A stretch of 64,000 nt of DNA from Alitta virens. Taxonomy: Eukaryota; Annelida; Polychaeta; Phyllodocida; Nereididae. The DNA lies in the NCBI GenBank assembly GCA_932294295.1, contig OW028581.1, positions 17,218,662 to 17,282,661 on the forward strand, read 5' to 3'. The first letter of the stretch is position 1; each line of letters opens with the position of its first letter. The position numbers and the translations under genes were made by a program. The notes under the pieces are model-generated. The model did no database searches. It saw only the letters and a list, made by a program, of their open reading frames with translations, and was not told the origin of the DNA. Below, in pieces: positions 35,753 through 46,439 of the stretch.

Positions 35753-38437
35753 ATGGCCACCCTGGTACCTGCAGAGCCCCCACCCGAGACAGACATTGGA
35801 GATGGTGAGGGCCATGTTGTGAAACTTCAGAAGGAGGTTCAAGAAACAGTTGGGTTGATGAAACAGAATGTGGAAAAGGTATTGGACAGAGGCAGGAGGC
35901 TGGAAGATGCTGAGATGCAAGCAGGTACATCATCATTAATTCTTATTTTTCTATTGTAAATATTTGATTCCAACCGAGTCATTTGGAAAATGGCCAATCA
36001 GAACAAGTAAAATATTATTAAGTCCCAATTCATGAAAATTAAGTTAAATGACTACTATGATGCAGATATTAAAAATATTAAGAAATACTGTGAGCAGACA
36101 TTATTGTTGTCCAAATCAGTTTCTCATTTCTGGCCACTTAGTAAAAGACACACGAAATCATACAAACAGGACAAATACTTTTTGATTGGAACTGTATAAC
36201 CATACCAATTTCACACATAAAATCCTTTAAATCATAATTCTGTTACAGATGAGCTGGAATTATACACCAGAGAATATCAGCAAACAACCAAAACGATAAG
36301 AAGCAAATATTGCTGGGCTAACTGGAACACATCCACATATGTTATTGCCATCATAGCTGTGTTGCTTGTGATGGTCACTGTTATTATTATACGTAAGTAT
36401 TAAAATGCATCTGGAGCCAGTAAAAAAATCATAACAATAGTGGGTGGTCAGAAGTCCTACAGGGAGTTTTGACTTTTGAGGGATGAGGAAAACTTAAATT
36501 AATATAATAATGTATACAGGGGCACATGGCCTTTAATGTATAGTTAACAATTTTTAGAGCCGCTATACCATTAAGTGCGCCTTATCGGCAAAATGGCTTG
36601 GAACTTCTTTCTAAAGCATTCTTAATTGTATTGGCTTAGCAAAGCTGTGGCTGATGCATGTTTTCCACAAAACCCTATGTTGGATGATACACCATCCACC
36701 ATTATATATTATATATTATTATATGGCTAGCAGAAATCCTGGCTTCTGATTGGCTAAGAGCTGCAAAATATTTTCATATAGTATAAACAAATCATTAAAC
36801 TTTCGTCCTTTAGTGAATAAAAGGCAATGACACTGTAACAATAAAAACTTTCCATTTGCCGCATTGTGGGTAGTGGGTAATTGGGATTGTGTACTTAAGA
36901 TACCTTTTCTGTGGCTCAATACAGAAAAAAAGAGATGATTTAATATTGTTGTGGGCTGCCATTAAATATGAATAATGATTAAAAGTGTACAAAAATAATA
37001 AATGAATGATTGAAAAATTATTGACTTTATAGGCCATGGATTTCTCTGACCTTTTTCATGTGTAAATTGAAAGGCCATATAATATAACAATTACTGCACA
37101 GTGTCTCATGCAATATCAATTTTTATGGCACCTCGACAACGATATTATTGGCTTCGCCTCGTGCAATATTGGTTGTCGCGATGCCATAAAACCTGATATC
37201 GCCACTGTGCAATAATTGTATACTATACTACATACACCGCATAGCAGCCATCCAACATACCACTGCAATATACTCTGTTGCTGTACAGTGGAAGACAATG
37301 AAGTATTCTGATTAGCTCAGAGTACCTAAGTCAGAGTTCTAGTGGAGAATATTATACAATTATTGCAGTGTCTCATGCAATATGTTTTTATGGAACCTGG
37401 ACAACTGATATTGCACGAGGTTCCATAAAAACATGTATTGCACAAAACACTGTGCAGTAATTGCTATATTATATGGCCTTTCTATTTACACAAATAAAAG
37501 GGACTGTTTTTGGTACCATAGAGTGAATAGAACTTTGCAACCTTTATCTATTGTGAACCTAAAGCAGTAATCTATTTTTTTTTTCATATAAAAACATTCA
37601 CAATTGTCAATTGAAGAGTTATTGGCCATAAAAATTTCAAATGCGACTGAAAGTATACACAGTATGTGATAAATTATTTTAACTTGGCAGACAATTCCAG
37701 GGCCTGTTTTACTCAATATTTTTTCCATGATTTATTATCTCTGATATTTTAATCATTATTGACACACTTATATGGTTATGATGGCAACCCAAAACAATAT
37801 TTATGGCTAGCAGGAATGGCTCCTGATTGATACATTTTAGGTGGCGGAATAGGTATTTTCTAAGTAAAGCCCACAAAGGGTTAATTTCACTGTAACAATT
37901 TTGCGTAACAGGCAATTAGGATTGTGTGACAGAAAGGTAAACAACCTCTTTCCTTAATAAAACAAACAATGTACAGTTTGTTATCAATGAAATTGATGCC
38001 TTTCTGAGGATAAAAAAAATGATTTTGTCAACCCAAGTGTCAAGACCAGGATTCCCTTGTGTCTGTAGATGGTGCCTTGATTCTGTCGAAGGAATTGCAT
38101 GCCAGTGGTGAAGAAGTTTGATTTGTGTGTATAATACAGAAAATATTGCACAGCTCTCAGTCAATCAGAAGTCAGGATGTCCACTAGCCATAAAATATTT
38201 CAATTTTTTTCCTTTAAAGCTAATGGGATATTCATCATTGGTTCACTGTGCTTTTATTGTCGTGAAACACATTATGGGAAATGGTGTATGGTATAAGCAA
38301 ACATGCTGTTTTACAACATCACTAGCATAATTGGGGTTATTGTGTTATCAACATATAAGTGACTTCTTTTTTTCTATTTCTTTTTTTTTTCAGTGATGAC
38401 AAAACCATGGGAATCAGTTCTTGCAGGTGGAACGTGA
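35753..38437 (+). CDS. VAMP/synaptobrevin-like R-SNARE, gene 2
   Basis: Three exons: 35753-35924, 36249-36392, 38394-38437 (TGA), giving 119 residues with the same phases as gene 1. A Pro/acidic N-terminus (LVPAEPPPETDIGDGEG) is followed by a SNARE core starting VVKLQKEVQETVGLMKQNVE, with the zero-layer Arg in KVLDRGRRL. The core continues through DELELYTREYQQTTKTI. A canonical juxtamembrane SKYCWANWN leads into the membrane anchor (STYVIAIIAVLLVMVTVIII). The tail ends TKPWESVLAGGT, clearly paralogous to gene 1. Closer to standard VAMP1-3-type proteins than gene 1 is. The second intron (2.0 kb) holds hairpin repeats and an antisense copy of a KY-RING exon. Acceptor-like TATACAG|ATACAATGG before the start suggests an upstream non-coding exon. 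Confidence 0.9.
36600..37850. repeat. Hairpin repeats in VAMP gene 2 intron
   Basis: Two small palindromic elements. About 37083-37225 has arms around TGCACAGTGTCTCATGCAATAT and its inverse near 37190-37215. About 37355-37480 is a related hairpin with TGTCTCATGCAATATG and its inverse. Outer sequences ATGGCTAGCAGAAATCCTGG (36723) and ATGGCTAGCAGGAATGGCTC (37802) are similar to each other, and a related inverted fragment lies near 38150-38190. These look like foldback-type non-autonomous elements. Confidence 0.65.
38021..38125 (-). pseudogene. 105-bp copy of KY-RING exon 7 in VAMP gene 2 intron
   Basis: Matches 41990-42094 base for base with a single mismatch (GTGTCTGTAG here, GTGTGTGTAG there). 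Reading on the minus strand it encodes part of exon 7 of the complete KY-RING gene (NFFTTGMQFLRQNQG, LVLTLGL). The match ends abruptly on both sides. The copy is antisense relative to the VAMP transcript. Confidence 0.95.
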
Positions 38438-38585
38438 TGAATTAATCTTAAACATTTTCTAAATACTTAAATTCTTGCATACTTAACATTGTGTAAATAT
38501 ATTCATTTTAATTGTGAGTTTAGATTTTTTACTGATATATTCTCATTCACAAATGTTAAATGTATAGAAACCATAAATCACATTC

Positions 38586-38591
38586 AATAAA
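38586..38591 (+). terminator. Poly(A) signal, VAMP-like gene 2
   Basis: AATAAA about 150 bp after the stop at 38437. Confidence 0.7.
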
Positions 38592-38613
38592 GAAGGTATT
38601 TTGTCACGTTGGT

Positions 38614-38619
38614 TTTATT
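38614..38619 (-). terminator. Poly(A) signal, KY-RING gene (minus strand)
   Basis: TTTATT on the plus strand is AATAAA on the minus strand, about 440 bp after the KY-RING stop. It faces the plus-strand signal at 38586, so the two transcripts probably meet or overlap at their 3' ends. Other minus-strand candidates closer to the stop cannot be excluded. Confidence 0.4.
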
Positions 38620-39058
38620 CAATGTCAAATGCAATCGGCCAAGTGCTTGGGTGTAAACTGTTTACAAAAGTACACTCAGTTTCAGAACTGTGACCCAGCC
38701 CTATTGGGCTTTACGTACATAACAATAAATTAACAATAAATTACTATGATATACACATTTGTTAACATCAATAAATAAAACTTTCGATTCAAATTGATAC
38801 AAATAATGTCGACCCGATTTGGCAAGCTATCTGTAGGATGTGACTGAAACATTACATGTATTTGCCAACTATTTGGTCGATATTTATCACTTAACTTTAA
38901 AACAGTTCATTTCATACGTAATATGAGTTTTATAATTCAGTTTAAGTGCGAAAGTATAAGCTACAGAAGCCAATGAGCTTGGAATGACATTGGTATGACC
39001 TTAGCCTGACCTTAGCCTGGCCTTGGAATGACCTTGGAGTCACCTTGTAATGACCTTG

Positions 39059-42000
39059 TCACAGGTAAATGGGATGTACATCTTTGCTAGTTAAAGGATG
39101 TCTGCATGTGGGACAACCTTTTTGAAGTTTTAAGATGGTCTTCAGGCAGGTCTCACAGAATATGTGACCACAAGTTGTTGACATGATCGATCTCCGTTCA
39201 CTTCGAATCTGGGTAAGAGGAAAAAATAAAGAAGCAATTTAGAGCATTCATTAAAATGTAAACAATGTCACAAGCCAAAACTGAGCACAGCACTTCAACA
39301 TTGCTTGTGTAATCGATTATTATTTTCCAGCAACCTGTTTTTAATTATTGTATTGGATTTCTGACAATCAACTGGTAGCCTACTGGGCTTCCAACCACTG
39401 GGTCCTGGGTTCAATTCCCAGTCGAGCCTAAGTTAGCTGGCTGTTTCATCCATCATCTCATTGCCATGGTCCCTGCCTGTCTTAATTAGCCCATCAGGTG
39501 CAAAAATACAGGACATAAAGCCCTAATCCACCCACCCATCAACTACTTATTTATTTGCGTTTGCATATACTCTAACCTCAAATATTCACTTCAAAAAATT
39601 TTCATAATATCATATGAATCCAACTAAAGAAGATAGTTGATAAACTTAGGCACAATATAAAAAATAATATTACCAATAAATGATCATGTTGGTTAAAAGG
39701 CAAAATGGCTTAGTCACTATCACTTACTTGAGTTTCATCTTCCAAACAGATGCGACACATGGTTCTCGTGGCAGATGTTGCTGATGTTTCCGCAGACTGT
39801 CCACTGCAAAAATAAAGAGCTCCGTTATAATGTTTTTTCTGCTCACAATATCTATGTTGCAAAATGAAACTTGTGAATCCGTTGCTGGCTCTTGCAATAT
39901 TTAACAATCATGACTAATGGTCTTTACTTTCATGAGCAGCTTTACCCTGCATCTCTAACTGATCGGCCACAAAGGATATCCCTCCTAGCCAAGTGCTAGG
40001 AGGTGGGGTTATTGCTGCTGCGGGTTCTTGTTCATACTATACGACATCCCCAACGACCTCTTGCAATTTTGACAAGTCAAACATCGCACAACACCTATTT
40101 ATATACCTGCTGTGAGCGGTGGCTCGAACTGCTTACCCTGAATCCCACATGCAGCTCACAGAGGTTCCCGGCCTTTCATAAGCAGCTTTACCCTGCATCT
40201 CTAACCGATCGGCCACAAAGGACATCCCTCCTAGCCAAGTGCTATAAGATGGGGTTATTGCTACTGCCCGGGTTCTTGTTTATACCATACAACATACAAT
40301 GTTTTACTGTTTATAATCACAGTGCATTTCTGACATCTCATATTTTATAAAAAGTGTCTTACCAGCTTGGTTCTGGAGCAGAGCTTTCCAACAGACGAAG
40401 TGGTTCAGTCAGGGGTTTGGGGAGGTTGGGTTCCAGTAGATCTGTTGTACGCACATTTTCAGGAGTTCTATTGTCATCAGAAAAATTAATCAGCAAACCA
40501 GCATCTGCAAAAGTGAGAACACCACTCCAGCAAACATGATGTGGGTTTTTAACAAGTGGACTATTGGTCGAAATTGCCATAAAGGAAGTCATTATATGAA
40601 GCATGATAATTATAGCTTTTAATTTAATATAGGCTAGAAATACCAGATGGCTCAGGTGGTTCATCTCCAGCGAGGTCTCTGTAAAGATCGGGCGAGTAAT
40701 TGTATCGGACAAACTCCTCATAGTTGTTCTGGTCATAAACGTGCCCGTACAGAGTTTGCAGATCTTGGTTGGTGTAAGACAACAGATACTGGCAGATATA
40801 CGTGGATTTATTTATTTCAATGTTCGATCCACTTGTGCTTGCGTGAATTGCCAGTCCAAATTCTCCTTCCGCGGACAGACGACATGTGACATTAACATCA
40901 TCATTTTGTTCGAGCACAGTCACTACGTTCAATAATTCCTGATCATTCAAATCATTGTTGATAAGATGAGCTTCTAATGTAACAGGACATAATTTCTTGA
41001 AGACCAATTCGACACATCTATTTGATGTTCCAACTATAGCTCTTTGATAAGACGAAGTAAGTCCAAAACGCTTAAGTCGTACACCAGGACCGTAACTGCT
41101 GTTAGCACACTCCGGGTATGGTATAACTGCTGCAGCTGCCTTGTCACCAATGACCTGCACATATATAAATCCATTATATGTTGAATACTGCTGTGACATC
41201 ACAAAACACTAGCTTTGCAAAAAGTCTGAGATTTGCAAGCAAGGAAGCTCAACTAGTCCCTGAATCTTTCAGTGATCAGAGTGTGTATTTCTGTGTACGA
41301 CAAATCATGAAGGAGTGTGAGCAGCATTGTAAAATGTTGGATGATTGCAGGACTTCCCATACTATATCAGAATTGGCAAATTTGAGGGATGGACTGTTTG
41401 ATTCAATTCTTACTAGAAATGAGACTATTAAACTTTTAAATACTCTTTGCTTACAATGATTCAATTAATTTATTCGATTGTACATTTTTGAATGTAATAT
41501 GATTATATCAATGGTGTATGAATAAAGATTATATTAATAGGTATACTGTAAGAAGGAATTCCACATGAGCATCTCGGGTCCCTGAAGGGCCTCCAAAACA
41601 ATTTCCAAGTATATTGTAAATAATTTAAAGAATGCTTGTAAAATTGCATAATTGAAGTACTATTGCCTAATATTCTCATCTCATACATAATTGTCATACC
41701 AAAAAGACATAAGAAATGCTTCTTGACACATTTACATTCCAGGTTTGCAACAGGATATCATCTACTAACCTTGTAAGTGCATACTTCATCATAGGCATCT
41801 TGCATCTTGTTATTTTGTTGTACTATCTTCCCATATATGATCAAATAGTAGGTGCCTTCCTCTGGAGCCCTGACAAAGAAGCTCACTCTGTTCTCAGTTA
41901 TTTCTTGCAACACAAACCTCTTGAGGGGAACACCTTCAAAATCATCAGTACTCTTGTCAGCATATTTCAGCTTAAAGATGAAATCTGCTGATTTTGTCAA

Positions 42001-45000
42001 CCCAAGTGTCAAGACCAGGATTCCCTTGTGTGTGTAGATGGTGCCTTGATTCTGTCGAAGGAATTGCATGCCAGTGGTGAAGAAGTTTGATTTGGTGTAA
42101 GGATAGTCATCGAATCTAAAAAATAAAAATAAATTGGTTTTTGTATTATGGAACCGTGATGAACGACCTTATATATATATGGTTTTTATTGACATTGGTT
42201 ATATCAGAAAAGATACATATGTCACATTATAACTACAGCTCTACTCACTAAATCTAACTAAAGCTACACAGTTCTACAGAAGTATGATAAACAGGTTCTC
42301 CTTATTTTATACATAATATGCGAAATATAGCTGAAAATGCAAGGTCCCAGTTGCCATAAGTGTATGTTCGAAGTAAGATATATATAAAAGATAAATCGCA
42401 GATCAAACAGTAAAGTTTTAACAAATATTGATCACAACATAAATATAACATTAAAGTTTACATAATTATAATCAAATACTGATAATAATATCACAATACA
42501 ATTAAAAATGACAGTTTACATATTTACAGAACATTAATAGCATTTTAGTTTGGGTTGAAGGAGCTGTTTAAATCACCAACAATCACCAGTAACACTGATT
42601 TTTTGTCACCTCAAAACCAAATCATATACAGGGGTCAGTGATGTTTAGTTGTCCATCACATTTTGTTTAATATTCATATTCCAATTCTGTATGATAGACA
42701 ATTATTAATTCATGAAAATGCCTACAGGCCATTTACAAAAAAAAAGAAAAAAAAAGGAAAAGAAAAGAAACAGTGACAGATATTCAGTGATACCAGAATA
42801 TTTTTCAACTAGCCACATTAACCTTGAGTATCTGTCATTGATAAAGTCTTTAATAACTTACTCTACTTTACTGCGTGTAGGATAGCACAGCTGCCAGATT
42901 GGATCCTCAGGAAAATGGCTGTAGATAAACTGTTCAGGATCAGGAATGAAGTAAAAGTCACCATCATTTTTGTTGGTCCCTTGAGTTCCCTGTTCCGATC
43001 TGTTTTTCCTATACATTCTGGTAAATCAAAAATAAACAGAAATTAATGTCCAAGGTAATATTTTCTATCGTCAGGTATAATATGTCCTTCTCAAATACTG
43101 CCAAGTAAATGTGTAAATATGTCTGGGTGTGATATAATTTTATAACGTCAATGTGTCACCCACGTCAATTACTATTGTTAAATCTCTTGAAAATGGATCT
43201 ACATTTAATTTATCAAATACAGGCTCAAGAGTAATGATGTATAAAAAAATTATGTAATTACTGTTGTTCCAATTGCTCATTGTAACTATATTTATGTGTA
43301 TATTAAAAGGTTTGTAAATTTGTTGTGTCAAATGTTACGTATCTATTTTCTTATGGATTTCGATTTTTTTTATTACATCTATAAATATTCTCGGAGCTTG
43401 CAATATATATATATACATATAATATAGTCTTGCTTAACCCTTGATCTAATGTCAGATCATTTTGATATAGTCTTGATCAAAATGCCATCAAATGGGGATG
43501 AGATGAGCGATATATGATTTTTTATGCTATCGTGAAAGACTGATCGGAATATCTCTATCCCAAAAGCTACTTTAAAAATGTACTGTACACCATACCTGTT
43601 AGCCCATTTACAGTCAACAAACTGCCAGCTGCCATCAATGTAAATGGCATTCCAACTGTGGTTAGTTGGTCCACTTGTGATTGGAACTGAACTTCCCAGT
43701 TGATAGTCTGATCCTTTCGCCCAGCCAGACAGAACAACACAATGCAATCCAGCATGCCTGGGAACAAACTCTGAATTTACTTTTTATTTATCAATTAAAT
43801 AATTCATATTCTATTAATTTGTTTTAACTTTAATTAATGTAACGCCACAAGCAGTACTTACGATCAACATTTAATTCAGTTACTCTGTCTATGTCAGTTG
43901 CTTTGCCAAGCCCAGGTTTTAAATTTTACATAAAGAAGATAATGATAGAGACTCTTATATTTATTAATAATATTGAGGAATGTGTTCTTCCAAATTGCTA
44001 TCCATGTTAGTTTCATAATAATACTATGCATGTTAAATTTACTTGTCATATTCTAATTTTCTACCTAGCTACATAAATTTTGTATCTAAAATTAATATAT
44101 TTAACATTCTCCTCTTTTACTCTAATAATTGTTTCTGCACGCCTCCCTTAAACGATATTTTATTAAGCTTTTGGGAATTGTGGCTTATTAAATATAATAA
44201 TTAATGCTGTAATAACTCACAATGCCAGACACTCCAAAACACGAGCGTATGAAGTCGTTCTTTCCCTAAACCGTTGTAAGATGGAATCTGCAGAATCTGG
44301 ATCTTCGCTCTCAAATACATAAGTGAGTGTACTTTTCCGAGTCATCCAACGGAATATTGCTCTATAAAGATAAATATTAAACTAAAGATATTTTATTGGT
44401 TGCAGAAACTTCAAGCACTTGTGGCAGCCCTCAGTCTCTTACTTTGGGAAGCCATTGAAAGTGTTCATACAAAAACGTGTTCATATAAAAGAAGCATGCA
44501 TGTGCACGTCATAGATCCGGGTCTGTCATCTACAAAATATTAATCAAAGCCAAGGGAACGAGCTTGGCAGAATTGACGGGGGAAAGAAGACCCTGTTGAG
44601 CTCGACTCATGAACCCTCCATCAGACCTACTTACTAGTTTGGTTGATTGTTTGGTTTGTTTAACTTTTCTCATTATGCAACAACATTGTGTACTCATGAG
44701 GGCGATAAGTAACATTGGGTTATATCCCTCTATGAACAATAGATGGTGGGTGGGTGGATTAGGGCTTCACGTCCTGTATTTCTGCACCTGTTGGGCTAAT
44801 TAGGACAGGCAGGGACCATTGCAATGAGATGAAGGATGAAACAGCCATCCAACTTAGGCTCGGCCGGGAATTAAACTGGGGACCCAGTGGTTGCTAAGGA
44901 CAACAGAAAATATATTATGGTGGTGTATGAATATTATCATCTTACTGGTTCAGATGCTTACCGGGCCTTTTGTAATTGGTTGAAATCTTTCTTGTATATT

Positions 45001-45974
45001 AGATTCCACATTAAATCCTGGAAGTTTGTGTAGCTTACTTTAGCAACCTGAAATAATTCAAATAGCTTATTCAACATATTGGTTAACATAGCCATGCAAG
45101 GCAAACATGCAATTAATTGTGTTGCTTAAAGATCACTTTCAACGTCAGAAATATGACGTTATGTTGAAGGCCCTATTGAAAACGTTTCTGACAAAGTTAA
45201 AATGTAATTGCCACAAAGAACTTACAGCAATGGCATGGTCATCAACTTCTGTGAAGAAATCAGGATCGGAGTATATCTGGTGTTTCAGTGTGGTTGGGTG
45301 TGTTGGGGGTGGCATGTCTGTCATTGACATCTGTTGGGATTTAAAACCTGATGGTGCTGATGTGGGACTGAATACTAATGATGGTGCCACTACCTTTATA
45401 ATACTTGGAGATGGAGCAGTAGCAGCAGCAGCAGATACTGATGATGACCCATCATAAATTTGGGTGTCAAACAGTGCTATCATATTTGCAATCTCCTCAT
45501 CAGATGAGGCTGCTGTTGCTATGGTTTCCTGAAATGATGCAAAGAAGTCTGTGGCTGGTTTCTCTGATTCAGTGTCAACCTCTGAGAAAGCTGTGCTTTC
45601 AGGTGGTTCGTCAAATGATGAATTGTTCAGTTTGAAGTCAGATGATGCTGTTTCTGTGAGTTTAGACTTCCTGCAATTTGGTTGAAGACATGTTTGTAGC
45701 AAATATATTACATATTGGTATGATGCTCCATTGACACTAGATTTCAATTATTTTTATTATCCGATCAATATTAAATAAACTAACATCATGTTTAATGTGA
45801 GTTTGACAATTACAGTCAAGCCATTCCACAAACTGAATGTTTCGTGGTATCATGTCTAGTACAAATTTATCACAATATGCATTATATAATTCCCAGGCTA
45901 GAAATTAACTTAGAATATAATCACCTTTCCCATGGTTTTCTGCGGATCTTCTTGTTTTCGTTACTGTCACTCAT
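39059..45974 (-). CDS. KY-type transglutaminase-fold protein with C-terminal RING, complete
   Basis: Eleven exons, all GT-AG and frame-consistent: 45925-45974 (ATG), 45226-45670, 44962-45047, 44221-44361, 43596-43757, 42862-43017, 41770-42115, 40644-41154, 40363-40504, 39728-39803, 39059-39208 (TGA); 754 residues. The N-terminal 165 residues are acidic and Ser/Thr/Pro-rich, probably disordered. The transglutaminase-like domain follows: YTNFQDLMWNLIYKKDFNQL, AIFRWMTRK, RTTSYARVLECLALHAG, CVVLSGWAKG, NHSWNAIYIDGSWQFVDC. The His and Asp of the triad are present. The position normally holding the nucleophilic Cys (GxCxxYA) reads as Thr/Ser, so it may be a pseudo-enzyme. DFYFIPDPEQFIYSHFPEDP, characteristic of KY/hillarin proteins, leads into two KY-type beta repeats (exons 7 and 8). 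A 60-residue linker precedes a C3HC4 RING split by an intron: CRICLEDETQ, then CGHIFCETC and CPTC. Family knowledge suggests cytoskeletal or myofibrillar association; the RING suggests ubiquitin ligase activity. Both are inferred. Confidence 0.88.
39370..39545 (+). mobile_element. tRNA-derived SINE
   Basis: Contains a likely pol III A box (TAGCCTACTGGG, 39376-39387) and B box (GGTTCAATTCC, 39408-39418), followed by TGGCTGTTTCATCC and CCTGCCTGTCTTAATTAGCC. A second copy lies inverted at 44743-44905. Located in the last intron of the KY-RING gene. Confidence 0.75.
39931..40302. repeat. Direct repeat of about 124 bp with 120-bp spacer
   Basis: 39931-40056 and 40177-40302 are about 90% alike (GCAGCTTTACCCTGCATCTC, GATCGGCCACAAAGGA, CCCTCCTAGCCAAGTGCTA, GGGGTTATTGCT). 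The spacer has GTGGCTCGAACTGCTTACCC, whose inverse resembles a pol III B box, so this could be a SINE-related unit. It lies in an intron of the KY-RING gene. Confidence 0.7.
41178..41459 (+). other. Antisense open frame in KY-RING intron
   Basis: A 93-codon plus-strand frame ending LTRNETIKLLNTLCLQ. The part from 41270 on (ECEQHCKMLDDCRTSHTISE and after) has a protein-like composition and looks like the end of a coding region. The start is not supported, and the family is unrecognised. It may be the last exon of a decayed mobile element in the intron. Confidence 0.25.
44743..44905 (-). mobile_element. tRNA-derived SINE, inverted copy
   Basis: Inverse of the repeat at 39370-39545: it starts with GGTGGGTGGGTGGATTAGGG and ends near GGGGACCCAGTGGTTG. 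The B-box region is more diverged here. It lies in the third intron of the KY-RING gene. Confidence 0.7.
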
Positions 45975-46439
45975 TTTCTTCTGAGTAATTGCTGTGCTAT
46001 TATAATGGAAACTGACTCTCCAAATGTTTTCAGAGAAAAGCCTGAATACTTCACACACAATGAATAATATTCATTTCATCTGGACGTAAAATTCATTAAA
46101 ATTCAGCTTGTAATTGCCAACGAATTTCATCAACATCTGTGTTTGGAGGTCAAAAGTGGTTTCATTATACGATTTATAAATTATCTTATGCACCTATGAA
46201 GAGATAAATCAACGTCTAAAGAAGGGATCTTATCTGATTGTGGTTTCAGTTTTCCGAAAAGTGTTGCATTAACATACGCAGTGGTTGATTTATTAATAAT
46301 TTATTACATTCTAAAATTACGTGGCAATTCGATGAACAAAAACATGACAATACACCATAATATATACTTAAAAAGATAAGAGCATGAATTGATTAACTCC
46401 TGGTAAAAATAGGCTGCGTTGTTTTATTGAAGAAGCCAC

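Noticed and set aside
45925..45974. KPWER in KY-RING exon 1 resembling the KPWES tail of the VAMP genes
   Set aside because: Five residues only, with different position and context; likely chance.
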